Part shown: positions 19,140 through 32,379 of the stretch, in pieces
Layout of the letters: each line of letters opens with the position of its first letter
How positions within the stretch are numbered: position 1 is the first letter of the stretch
DNA from: Xenopus tropicalis
Taxonomy: Eukaryota > Chordata > Amphibia > Anura > Pipidae
NCBI RefSeq assembly: GCF_000004195.4
Contig: NC_030678.2
Location: 149,425,047-149,489,046 of the forward strand
Direction: 5' to 3'
DNA length: 64,000 nucleotides
Program-made: the position numbers and the translations under genes
Notes under the pieces: generated by a model
Told to the model about the DNA's origin: nothing
Databases searched by the model: none
What the model saw: only the letters and a program-made list of their open reading frames with translations

Positions 19140-22100
19140 CTAAACTGTATTATATACAAAGTATTAGCAATTAGAGGTTAGTAACAAACCAGTTATGGCT
19201 TATTTTAAAAAGGTAAAGTTTAATCCTTTATTTATCTTGCACCAACTGTTTATGCATTTACAGAGACTGTAAATCATTTACATTTGTCTTTGCCCCTGTA
19301 GAGCTTCAACCTATGGTTTCTACCAAATATATACATAAGAAAGAGTCTCTGAGTACCTATTTGAATACACTCACAGTTTTTATTGGTCCTTTTGGGCCTC
19401 AGTGTACTTGAAATGCCTGTGTATATGTGGAATCAGTTAATGCATGTGCTCTAGATCAGTTTGACCTGCCTGTATGTTTTGCAGGAGTGCCAACGATAGT
19501 CTGCATAAATGTTATGTACAAAACCCTGGCAACTGAACAAACCTCAGGCCATTTTTAATAACATTGCATATTTGATGGGTGATAACTTTCTACATGCTAT
19601 CTAAATGAGTTCAGAAGTCTCAGACATTAGGACAACCACCACCACAGCGAAGGATTTTTAGGGCAATTATTACCATTCCCTAGAACAATTTATATACAAT
19701 GGTTTTTTTGCCCTGTACCGTCTATAAATTATAGAAAACAAAATTCCCTTTAAAAATACACCTAGTTTCTTTATTTTTATACAAGACACAACTGAACACA
19801 ATCTGGCTAGAGCATTGATAAGATAAAAAATATAGGTAAACACAGGAGACCTGATAATCTACACCCAGCAAGTTATTAAAAATATTTATACAAAACATCT
19901 TTACAAGATAAAAATAACTGAAAAGGCAACTCAACATTATATTTTGTTGTTAATAGTCCTTTAAGAATATTCCTATTAGGCATACTCCAAATCCAGGATT
20001 CAGCCAAATCTATGCCTCTGACTGAACAAAATCCCTAAAATCACGTGACACTTAGTGACGTGAGCAAGGAAGTAAAATAATGTAAGTGTGTGCTTCTACT
20101 TCTAAACACATCAGTTAATAGCACTTCTCCAGCAGAATCCTGCACTGAAATCGGTTTTTCAAAAAACAGAACTTTTTTTAATATTTAATTTTGAAATTTC
20201 ACATGGTGCTAGCCATATTCTTCATTTCCCAGGGTGCCACAGCCATGTGACCTGTGCTCTGATAAACTTCAGTCACACTTTACTGCTGCGCTGCAAGTTG
20301 GAGTGATATCCCACCCCCCCGCAGCTGATAAGCAGAACAATGGGAAGGGAGCAAGAAGGCAGTTCCCAGTAGGTATCAGAATAGCACTCAGTAGTAAGAA
20401 ATCCAAGTCCAGCTTGGGAATCCTCCAGTTACATGGAAAAAGGAGAAACAGGTTACCTAAAAGTAGTTCTAATGTGTAGCGCTGGCTCCTTCTGAAAGCT
20501 CAGGCACAATGCACCGAGATGGCGCCTACACACCAATATTACAACTAAAAAGAAAAAAAAAACATTTGTTGGTTCAAAATAAAGTTTTAAATGGTAATGG
20601 TGGAGTGAATTATTTGCTATGTAAACAGTATATTTTAGAAATAAAATGTACACCATAAAAATCATAATATTCCTTTAATCCTTCCAAGATTTGGTCAAAT
20701 ATTGAACCAAACCCTAATTCGCATTTTCATGCAAATCTTATGAAGGATTTGGGGTACGGCCTAACCCAAAAATAGGGATTAGGGATGCACCGAATCCACC
20801 ATCTTCTTGCCTATTGGAACTATAAAAGTATGGCATATTGACAGCAGTCATTATACAATGGAGCATTAAATACTTCATGTCCAATACAAACAGAACTGCA
20901 CAAATGGTGTTTTTTTTTTTTTTTTTTAAATGGTAAAGTGCGGTATATAATATATTTCAGGAGAGAAGGGGTTAATGAAAAAGGAATAATCAACTGCAGA
21001 AAAAAAAAAAATGTTTTATGTGTATATAACACACTATAAAACCAGCCAATTTGATTAGGCTTGAGAGTTCGGACCTATTTTTGGCTCTGCCTTAAACCTG
21101 GTTAAAATTGTGAAAGAGCTTATGCTAGAGCATGAAGGTGTTACATGCCTATCTCCTCACTTTACAGCAAACCCAATACTGTGTTGCAAGGTATGATACA
21201 AGCTTTTGAAGTAGTGACATAATTTACTCAACCTTTAAACAAAGGATGCTTTGTTTTTTTTTTATATTTAAAGAGCTAAAAAGAGATATGTAAATGGTGG
21301 GCTAGAAATGCAGTTTTCTTTCCTGCTCCAATATAAATTGGCAGGCAAGTCTGGGAAACGGAGCATTCTAATGCTGCAATAGTTAACAAAATCTCACAGA
21401 CCTGTTTTTGCCCTGTAATATATTAAATAGAGTTCTACTTAAAAAAATTTAGGAAGAAAATTTCCTAAAATGGATATTAGCATACGATGCATTTCCTGTG
21501 TGCAAAGGGAGGGAAGAAAAGGGAGAAATAAACAAAAATGTGTGCGTTGGAATACAGTGCTCACAAACTGCTGAAAGGAGCCAGGGATTTTATACTCACA
21601 ACACAACCATTTGGGTTTATTTCTCTCATTCTCACCTTGCAACATGTTAAAGCAAGAATTCTACCTTTTTTCAAGTTTTTATTTGCCATTATTTTGCTGG
21701 AATAGTATTTAAAACAAAAATAATTGGAACATATCCATCAAGACTTATTGGTGCAGAAGCAAATAAATTACAATGTAAAAACACATTTGTATATAAACTT
21801 CAAGAAGGGCAATGACTTTCTTAAAAAAAAAAAAAAAAAAAAATTTAATTAGACTTTTAGCAGCCTTTTCGTTTATGACACTCACATCCAGTTTATAGAT
21901 AAAAAGCATTATAGGTTTAGGTAATATTTGTATGTACACTGCTCCCTCAATCCCCACCTTGTCTGAAACACAGAAGACATTATAAAGGAGGAGACTGAAA
22001 CCAGGACGGTGTATTGACAGATTATACATATAAAATGCAGGTTTGTATTAAGGTATAGGTGGCAGGGGCACCTTTAATAAGGAAGAAGCAATGTCTACAA

Positions 22101-22246
22101 TTAACATGTTAGATGTTTCTTTAAGTGGCATAGGCCACGCATTTTTAATATAAGAGTCTTGGGGTGACACTTTCCCTTAAAACGTGGCACTGCTTGCCTC
22201 CCAATGTAGAAGGTGGGTTAATGCCACACACCCTTAAACAGCAACC
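19140..22246. other. AT-rich non-coding stretch
   Basis: No gene is seen. Fragments of the GGATTCGGC/GATGCACC repeat occur at about 19980-20110 and 20680-20800 (TAGGGATGCACCGAATCCA at 20779). Several A and T homopolymers are present. Confidence 0.5.
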
Positions 22247-22670
22247 TTAAAGGAACAGTAACACCAAAAAATCAAAGTGTATAAAAGGAACTACAGTATA
22301 ATGTACTGTTGCCCTGCACTGGTGCAACTGGTGTATTTGCTTTAGAAACATTACTATAGTTTAGTAAATGAAGCTGCTGTGTAGCCATGGGGGCAGCCAT
22401 TTAAAAGAGAAAAGGCACAGGTTACATAGAAGATAACAGATAAGTTCTGTACAATACAATGGTGTTTTATCTGTTATCTGCTATGTGCCTGTGCCTTTTC
22501 TCCTTTTTCCAGCTTGAATGGCTGTCCCCATGGCTCCACAGCAGCTTTTTATATAAACTATAGAAGTGTTTCTAAAGCAAATGTGCAAATTTTACCAGTG
22601 CAGGGCAACAGTGCATTGTATTATGATTACTTAAAAACATTTTTATTTTTTGGTGTTACTGTTCCTTTAA
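22247..22670. mobile_element. T2-type MITE, AGGAACAGTAAC family, copy 1
   Basis: TTAA at both ends (22247-22250 and 22667-22670) encloses AGGAACAGTAACACCAAAA and its inverse TTTTGGTGTTACTGTTCCT. The interior is one long imperfect palindrome: AGCTGCTGTGTAGCCATGGG pairs with CCCATGGCTCCACAGCAGC, and AAAAGGCACAGG with CCTGTGCCTTTT. No coding sequence. Confidence 0.9.
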
Positions 22671-23504
22671 CTTCTGCAGGAGTTAGATACTAACACCTGA
22701 AAATTAATGAAATTTTTTTTTTGTTTTTGCACAAGCTTTAATTTTGCCATAAAAATACTTCCTGATGCTTTACATTACCTCTAAAGATGCTGTAAGTTCC
22801 TCTATGAGAGGGCAGAAAATTTAGTAGGGAAGCAAATAATGTTTTTATTTAATGTGTTCTACAATGCAGGAAACTGCTCCTGGCCTTTCCATGCAATGCT
22901 ATTGCTGCTACTACTACTGAGAAATAAAAGGACATTTATTTATTGTCAAGACAGTCTAAAAGCAATTTAATAGTAAGAATAGGTCAGGATTCCCAGCACC
23001 CAAACCTTTTCCCTCCTTGGTATGCTCTGGAGGGAATATTTAATAGCATTCTCTAAACAGGGCTATCTTAGGGCATGCAGACAGTATTTAACCCTGTGTT
23101 CAACCTGGGTGTGGTTTAATGAGTGTTCACTAGAGACTAATGCAGGTCCTTGTTCTAATGTTAATTCAATAAAAAGCTTATAGCTGTAATAGTTAAGACT
23201 AAAGGCTGACTAACATAAATCTTGCTTAATATAAGGAAAGCTGCCTAGACCTATACTAGTTATCACCATTACACTTTAATAAAAGGACTGAGAGATTTCC
23301 AAGAACCCCAATTATAGGGACATCCTAGAATTATGGACAAACTTGCTTTTTTAATATGTAACCTACCTTTTACGTTTAACCCTTCCATTGTCCTATAACT
23401 GAAAGGATAGCATGCAAAATAGCAGTCAATTCTTTCACCAGCAACGGAGTAGTTAAATTTTATACTTCCTAGGAAGTTTGGCGCTTGGTGATAAATGTAT
23501 CTGC
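22671..23504. other. Non-coding spacer between two MITE copies
   Basis: Nothing recognised. AT-rich intronic-type sequence. Confidence 0.5.
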
Positions 23505-23927
23505 TTAAAGGAACAGTAACACCAAAAATTAAAGTGTATAAAAGTAACTAAAATATAATGCGCTGCTCCCCTGCACTGGTAAAAGTTGTGTGTTTACTTC
23601 AGAAAGTCTGCTATAATTTATATATTAAGCTGCTGTGTAGCCATGGGGGCAGCCATTCAAAGGAGAAAAGGCACAGGCACATAGCAGATAACAGATAAAA
23701 CACTATTGTATTCTACAGAACTTATCTGTTATCTGCTATGTAACCTGTGCCTTTTCTCCTTTTTTCCAGCATGAATGGCTGCCCCCGTGGCTACACAGCA
23801 GCTTATTATATAAATTATAGTAGTGTTACTGTAGCAAACACACCAGTTTTACCAGTGCAGGGCAACAGTGCATTATATTTTTATTACTTTAAAGCTCTTT
23901 CATTTTTTGGTGTTACTGTTCCTTTAA
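23505..23927. mobile_element. T2-type MITE, AGGAACAGTAAC family, copy 2
   Basis: TTAA at 23505-23508 and 23924-23927 flanks the same inverted ends as copy 1, with the same internal palindrome. The length (423 bp) is nearly equal to that of copy 1 (424 bp), and the two lie 834 bp apart. Confidence 0.9.
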
Positions 23928-25067
23928 CATGAGCAGTGCCATTCCTACTCTATTCCTAATAGATAAACCATATCCTACCTGCACATAAATATACTGTAAC
24001 AATGAGCCCTGCAATAAATCCTCAGTTGACACAATGGCCGGTCAGAGTTATTGTAACCCTGGCTTGATATAACTTAAGATACCATATGCATATTTGTAAT
24101 GTTCACTTACAAATGTATGATATGTAACAGTGGCAAGATTTTTTTTTAAAATAGAATTTATGGGGGGTTAATTCCCTGTAGATGTAGAAAAGAAAAAAAA
24201 AAACAAAAATAATAATTCTGACTTTACCGAGTGTCTTTATATTTTTGTTAGACTTTACCTGGTTTTGTGCATGCAACTTTATTCTTTCACCGATGATATG
24301 TATGAATCTGGAGGGATGCACATTTAAATACAATACAAGTATCTGAAAATGCAAAAACGAATAAAGCACTGACATACTTGGGAAATAAACTGAGTTTGAA
24401 AATTAAAAAAAAATGAATACATTACTTAACATAAAAATGTAGGAATAAAAAAATGTATATTTATCTAAATATGTAATAGTCAAATTTAGTAAAACTAAAA
24501 AAAAACCTCACCTTACAGTGGAACAGGCTATAAATAAATCTACTGAAAATGTACTTTTTTTTTATCCAGGAATAAATAAATAATTTTACAAAATAGTTTT
24601 TTTTTTTTTGTAATTCAACACTGAGCATGTGCTATTCTACACATCCCAATTATAAAAGAGCTCTCTAAAACAGTATAAATATTTTTTTATACAGTTTATT
24701 TTGTGGCAAGCGTGTGTCTTGAAATTATAGTAATGTGCAGTAAGAATAAGCAGCACACTTGCATAAAATCCATCCATTGCAGAGGAATAAAAGAGCAACT
24801 TATGATACAATTTCTGATTATAAGAAAAAAAAAAACATACATACATATATCCCCCTTCTCCTGTGGGTAGTAAGCCACCCTGCATGTGTCCAATTGTCTC
24901 TACGAGGCAAGGCACATCAGTAATAAATAACTGCTTGGAATGTAATGGGCAGTAATTCCCCCGCAAGAATCCTCAGCCATGAAAAGCACAGGCTGCTATG
25001 AAATGCAGACTCTGCGCAACAAATACTGCTTGGCATGCCTAGGATATAGTGATCCTTTACCTGTAGT
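23928..25067. other. AT-rich non-coding stretch
   Basis: No gene or intact element is seen. Several poly-A and poly-T tracts. Confidence 0.5.
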
Positions 25068-25348
25068 GGTACAGGATCTATTATCCAAAATGCTTGGGAC
25101 CAGGGGTTTTCCAGATAAGGGATCTTTCTGTAAATTTTATCATCATACTGTAAGTCTAAAAATCAGTTAAACAATAAATAAACCCAGTAGGATTATTTAG
25201 CCACCACTGTGGACTCATGCAACTTAATTAGGATCAAGTGCATGGTATTGTTTTATTATGGAGAAGAGGGATTTAAAAATTGGAATTTTTTGCTCAAGAT
25301 GGACTTCCCATAATTGGGAGCTTTCTGGATAATGGGTTTTTGGATAAC
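25068..25348. mobile_element. Palindromic frog MITE (same family as 4057-4349)
   Basis: The left part GTACAGGATCTATTATCCAA and GGGGTTTTCCAGATAAGGGA pairs with the right part AGCTTTCTGGATAATGGGTT and TTGGATAACA. The middle shares AACCCAGTAGGATTAT with the 4-kb copy. The outermost bases are decayed. Confidence 0.7.
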
Positions 25349-25557
25349 ACAGCACCACCACCCTCAGGGTGCATATGGGGTATCACTTGAAAAGGATGAC
25401 AGTTGCCATCACCCTTAAAAAGCTAGTTTCCTTTTCAAATAAGTACACAATGGTACACATTAAGCAAATACATAGCAAAAGCCAAACAAACCGGTCTATG
25501 ATTGTACTACAAATTAAAAAAAAAAAAAAAAACAACAACAGCAAATCATTTTAACAG

Positions 25558-25615
<58 letters not shown>

Positions 25616-25655
25616 AATAATGAATGAATATATATATATATATATATATAAAACT
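25349..25655. repeat. Poly-A and TA microsatellites
   Basis: An A-run at 25516-25532 is followed by (TA)n at 25560-25611 and 25628-25651, with an AATAAATAATGAATGA interruption. A short ORF here is spurious. Confidence 0.85.
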
Positions 25656-28600
25656 GAACCCTAACCATACTGCAATTTTTTTTTTTATTACATAACATAA
25701 AAGGTAAATACACCAACTTGAAAGGCTGAATTATGTTAATGTAATGTAATAGTTATCTTATTTAATGATTTTTTTTTATAAAACAGTCAAACACTGCCTA
25801 AAGTTATGCCCATTAGGAGATAAAAAAAAATAAGTCTTACTAATTTTATACTTACAGATCTGTAGTAAGCCAAAATCATCTTTTAGGACACAGACAAAAA
25901 CTTGACTCAGGTATTTAAGGCTAAATGCAGCCATAGGCAGGCCAGAGGGATAGAATAGCTACACGTGTCTAAACACAGTTTGGCACCCTTTCTAATTTCT
26001 CATTTGTGCAAATAGCGAATTTATCAGAACAGCATGATGTGCAATGGAATTGAAGCACTTCTGCTTCAATTCCCCATCTGCTGATGTTCCATGCTACGGC
26101 TAAAATAGTGTACTGGACTATGGAAACTTCAGTTCTGCCCAATCACATAACTAACCGCCATCACACATCTAGCTGGATACCAGAGCTTGAATCATAGTAC
26201 AATTGGTCAAAATGATGTAAATGTTGTTACACACAAAGCTAAATTGAATTAATCTGACCTGTAGAAGTGCAGCCCCACTGTGCACCATAAATGTTAGTCA
26301 CATGGGGGTTGGAAGAGTTACAGAGCTGAAAATGTCAAACCAACTGAATTTGTTTCCCAGAACATTTTCTGATTTTCGGCTTAATGCCCCCTTTTTGAAT
26401 TCAACATTTGTTTAGACCATACTTAACACTAACAAGGTTACCAAGAGTAAGAGTTTATTCTGTACACTAATATTCAAAATGGGTATCACCATAAATTGCT
26501 TTTGATGTGTTAAGCTCTAAACATTTGTTAAATCTGGCCAGATCTTGATATATATACTTCTAAAAATTGGTATGAATAGAAAGTGGGTGAATTTTTCTGT
26601 TGTGAGCTCTCTGATTTTTTAAACCTGCTCCCAAGGGTCTGCATTTCTTCTGAAAGAATCCAAACCCTGCAAAAAGTTCTGGTACCAAATTCAAAACCAA
26701 CACCTGGATTCAACTGCTTCATACATAGCATTCTTGAACTACCAACTACTGTATTTCACAAGGCTGCATGATTCTCACATAATATGATGGGCAGCAATAT
26801 TCACCAACTGCATTTCTTTCAGGGTCACAGAATGCAATACCTATTCTGGCATGGTTTTAATGTATCCCTCAGTATCAGCTATTAGAAAACATAGGGAGCT
26901 GTACTTGCACTGCAGTACAACAATTTTGGCCACTCCCATCAGACCATCTCCCCGGGTCACAGCAAATTATAGACTGCCCTGTTAATCATTCTATTAGACA
27001 AATAGAAAATAAAATCTGAAGGGTATAACAGTCCTTTATATGACAGATTAAGCCCATAATAAATATAACCTTGTTAAGTCAGACTTGAAGCTGCTGCACT
27101 GCTTCCTATAACCAGCAGCACTATATACATAATAATTGGTTCCTATGTTCTGCAGGGTTCTAACTGTGCCAGTATGTAAAACTGCATCCTGGCACAACAC
27201 AAAACGCATGCCCTACAAAGAAGGTGACATATGAACTGGTGGACAGAGGATGTTGAACTACACTAAGGTTTAATGGTACAAATAGCAATAGTTGATCTCT
27301 TATCACTTATTGGAGGGTCATGAAGGGCAAAATGCCCTATATATGAATCTACAAATATACAAGAAAACAAACTTTTCTAACAAAAAGGGGAAAAAAAATG
27401 CTATTTAGCTTTAAACAGCTGTCAACTTTTTCAAAGGCTATTTTTACTAGTACTTTAATAAAATGATGAGATCATAAAGAAAAATCTACAGAACCCTTGG
27501 GCAATCCTGGGGGGCATGAAAAAATAGCCACATCTGGCCAGCACGCTTCCAGTCACACAACTCTACCCTTGAACAGAGGTCCTCTAACATTAGCCATCAC
27601 CATGGGTGCACTTTGTATAAATTGGCAAGTGGGCGAGTAATTTAAATACACCCACTTGTGCTTCTCTGAGGTTATTCACAAAACATTGTCAGTTAATTTT
27701 AAGGACAAAAGAAAAAAAAAAAAAAAATGAAATATGAAAAATAGAAAAAGACACGTACACACTATCACTAAAACAGGAAATTAAAGACTACTTATAAAGT
27801 TAGTAAAACAAAAGGTACTCATAGCTACTAGTTAGGGAGCTCAAACTCGTATGCAAGATTAAATTAAACTCGGACACTGTTAAAACAAAAAAAATAAACA
27901 AAAACAAAATAAACAAAAAAAAGTATTCTCTCTGGTGTGTGTGTGTATATATATATAAATACATACAAATCATGCCCTATACACAAGGCAAAGGAGGGTC
28001 TGCCTTTTAGAGCTTACAATTTAAAAGATTCTAAATCCACACAAACAAATGTATGACTACAGCAAATTTAAAAAAACAAAAAAAGAACAAAGCCATCTAC
28101 AATACCAAAAATTCTGAAGCAAAAAAAGTTAAAAATTGGAATTTACAATTTTAAAATCAGACTACTTTGAGAAGTCTGTTGTGCAGCTTATAATGGAGTT
28201 TCAACTTGCACACCATGTAACAGGAAATGGGATAGGTGATGTTTAGAAAGAAAGTAAAAGACAAGTTTATGCTAGATGCAATTGCCATTGTAGGGAAAGG
28301 GGATAAAAGCAGGGGAGAAAAAAAAAGTCACCATCCAAGGTACAGGTATTATTCCAAGCATTCTAACCAGAACATACAGAATGTTCCCACAGGTGGTTTA
28401 CATATGTATTTATTCCAATATTTCACTCAACAGATTCAATAAAAGAGCTCAGATCCTATGAACTGCCATATGAGTTATCAGATATAAAGAGAGCATGATA
28501 AAAGCAGTAAAGACTAAAACAATTTATGTTTAGCACACCAAAAGATTTGCTTTTACTCTTTACACTTGTTAATCTAATTAGGATAACCCTTTGACTGCCA

Positions 28601-31600
28601 GGTGCTGCTTGTTGCCAGTCAAAAGAGTCTTGTTTGTTGTAAGAAAAATGCACAAAACACAGTATCCATCACTGAATCTTTTTGCCAGTCACAGATTCTA
28701 CATCATTGGTAATTAAATGGTTAAGGCACTGATGTATCAAGTGTATACAGTATATAAATTGCATAAGTTGAATTACTCATTTATTGATATTTAAATGTAA
28801 TTTAGATGGACTAAAAACACACACACACACAATATTACAAATTGTTAAATGACATTGGAACTTACAGGTTAAGTCAGCTTGGCATGAATTGTTTTCTAAA
28901 GCCTCGAGACAATGTCCTTCAACAGTTTCAGTTTTTGTTGACGCCCAATATATCTGTAATCGAGGGGAAACAAGTAAACAACTAAAACAATAATTTGAAC
29001 ATAAATTTTTACAAGACAGATAAGCATAACTGATACACACCCATGCTCTATGTGTTAGCTTGAGCTTTATGAAGTGCACAGCTTAAGCCCTTTAACCACA
29101 ACAGTAAGCTTCGACCCCACCCCCCCCCATCACCAAAACCTGCTTTATATATTTAAAGGTCAAAGCCTGCAATAAAAGTGCCATGTATTATAGCATGATG
29201 ACACTCAGCAGATTTCCGAGACCTGGATTCGGGGTTGATCCAGAAACATGGGTGTAGGTCATCATGCTGACCCCTCATTTTGTCAGTAAATGATGGGGGG
29301 GAACACTGGACTTTCAAACAGTAACATTTTTTTCCCCTACACTAATGTGTTTGATTGGAAACACCTGGGATGTCAGCTTAAAAGTACCCCCCCATTATAT
29401 TAATCTGATTACCCAATTTCTTTGTCAAAAACTGAAATATACAATATCATTTTTAAAAAGGTGCAAATTTTATGACAAACTCAGGAATACTCAGTGATAA
29501 AGATATATTTATAAAGCTATTGTCTTGTGTATAGAAAAAAAACCTTGTACCCCTTGCCCAAGAATCAAAGATTTTTTTTTTTTTAATTAGAAGCAGAAAG
29601 CTTTAAATTTTACACATAACCAGTATTATGGACATATGTTAATTCACATTTTTTCCTAATCATTTACAATAAGCATCTCTACAGAAAAGGAGCTTATAGC
29701 AAAATGGGCAGATGGAAAAATCCAGCCATGGACATTCAATTTAAGCTAAACTAGCCAGCCAGTTAAATAAATATTAACCACAATGACCTCTGGTATACTG
29801 TTAAAAGAAGAAGAAAAAAAAAAAAAAAAAACCCAAGATGCATAAATACATAGTATTTCATACAGACCCAGATTATTCTAATGGCTGCACCTTTACACAA
29901 GGTCAGTTGTACAAACCAGAAAGGCTCTACAGAATCTCATGGCAATGCATTTTAGGCCTCTCTGGCATCAAATGGGTTAATCACAAAAATGATAGCACTG
30001 AAGAAGCTGTTACGCCTTTACACACCTGACTAGTCCCAAAGTCAGAGAAAAAAGTACCTGGGCATATTGATGAAAACATGGTATCTATTCACCAAAATTA
30101 CCAGTTGACTTACAGCAGCAGCTGCATCTCAGCACCAATTAAAACCAACGCCATTAGGAAACAGAAATTATGCTTCAAGGTCTTAAGTGCATGGATTTAA
30201 TATAAAATAAAAAAATTGCTGCAAAAATAACATTTTCTGCATGGCAAAATGTCATGCCAAACCAAATGTGCTAGCAAATTCATAGCACTCTGACCTAACG
30301 GGATATGTTAGCAGGTTTTAAAATTTCGAGGTAAACTACTACAAAATACACTGTTATTTAATGTAATATTAAATATTCTCATGCACATACAAAACAATTA
30401 TGCTATTTACGTTTTACTAATAGAGAACACTGATGATTAATTTGTAAAACCATAAACAGTTTCATTTTGTATAAAGCATATATCTTGTGCAAACACTAGG
30501 TATTCTACCAATTGCAGGCTGCTCCATCCAATTCCTCCAGCTCACTTTTCAGGACACAAAATCACAACCTTGAACTTGGCTGCGAGCAACAGATCATAGT
30601 AAAGTGAAAATGATCAGTATAGAAAGTCTTATTCTTTATTTTAGGATCTGCAGGGAGTACATACAGGTTTTTATAAATGTTAAGTTGCCCCCTGCCTCTT
30701 TCATTCTATAATAAATAAGTATTTAGTGTGGCACTGTGCTTTTTCTTCATTGAAGGGTGCACAGATAAGGTATTTTAATCAATATTTCTGCTAAAGAAAA
30801 AAGTTTTACACAGTGGCAAGTTGCACCGCCGAGCCGATCAGAAGATCTAAGCTTAACCACACCCATCAAAACACACAACAGGCTCGCAGCAGTCAGGGCA
30901 GACAGCACCGTGCCACATAGAACAAGTTTAGTGAGGTTCAAAAGTTCTATCTAGCGTGCATCCTAGAATAAGCTAACACTGTTCGGATACAGGAATACAG
31001 ATGCAGGTGTGGCACGACTGAAAGGTACATTTACACAGTCCATGCACCTGCACCAATACCGAGCTATGAACAATTAACTGCCAGCCTACTAACAGTACTG
31101 CACTATAAAACAGTCACAAATTAAAGTAATTATACAGATAATATCTTTTATCATTTCTTATATTAAGATAGAATAAAACAATTAAGCATATGAATTTGCA
31201 TTCCTGATTAACACTGAAATAAAATAAAAACTGTACAAAAACTACACAGGGTCCCAACTAAATAAGCCACTTGTGTGCATGCGCCATACACGAGATGATT
31301 GTAGCACATTACAGGAGCCAAAAGGCACAAAATGACTCCACGTACATCATGCAGTTAGAAAACAAACTGTCTACGTTCTGAACCAGTAGTGACTAAGCAC
31401 AGTCTAAGTAAAAAAAAAAAAAAAAAACAACAAAAGTCTCTTTAAGAGTGAACAGTCATTTAACACCTCTAAAATGTAATTGTTAAAAGCTGACAATTCT
31501 ACACCCAAAAGGGGGGGAAAAAAAGCAGGGGGAGAGGAGGGGGAAGTGTTTCCTACAATATTAAATTCAATGTTTTAAAAAGTCCTTAGCTCTCAGGTAG

Positions 31601-32264
31601 TGGAACAGTTAGTGCTTTAACACACCCATTGCCAACAGTTTATGAGGAAGGATACACTATCTTACGTGTCTGAGAACACTTGGTGCGCAAAACAAATGTA
31701 TCATAATGATCCGCATACACGAAGACACAAGCAAATGTACAAACCTGTGCCCCACAAGAATAAAAAAAATAAACTGTTTATTTTAAAACTGAAAAGAAAC
31801 TGTACCGCAACTAAATGACATAAAAACAACTAATCTGTCCAACTGATGCCATGTACTTCACAGTTACTATTTAGTTATGCCATTATGTGCTACAACAGTC
31901 CCATTACCCCAAAATAAAAGTGGTGGGGCAAAATGTCGTACCACAGAAAATAGTGTAAAAAGCCATGCTAATGTTTTACAGATGAAAGTCACATTTTTAT
32001 TCGAGGGGAATAGAGAAACTTAATCAATATATTGCAGCAGATGACAAAGCAAATCTGTCCTTTTCTATCAAAGAATAAAGAAAAAAATTGCTTACGTATT
32101 AAACAAGAAGGCACAATCTGCATTAGTGTGCTGGGAAGCTGGCCCATCTGTAAGATTGTCACTATATTCCATATATATCTATATATACATTACACACATA
32201 CCTGAGACTCAGGGGACTGTAGCTTGGGGAACAGACACGTGTATGACTATATTGATATGAATAC

Positions 32265-32295
<31 letters not shown>

Positions 32296-32379
32296 CGTAC
32301 CCAGATTTACGCACGCTGAAATGTATTAACCCATTCTAAGTTTGAGGGTGATGTAGTACATCGGCCCAATAGAATTAGC
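25656..32379. other. Long AT-rich stretch, probable DLEU2-type introns
   Basis: I see no coding gene, no further microRNA-like conserved hairpin and no intact mobile element. There are scattered homopolymers, CA/TG tracts (about 27937-27960 and 28818-28830) and a TA-TG microsatellite at about 32262-32297. A canonical E-box CACGTG sits at 32236-32241. Non-coding exons may be hidden here; splice motifs alone do not identify them. Confidence 0.45.
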
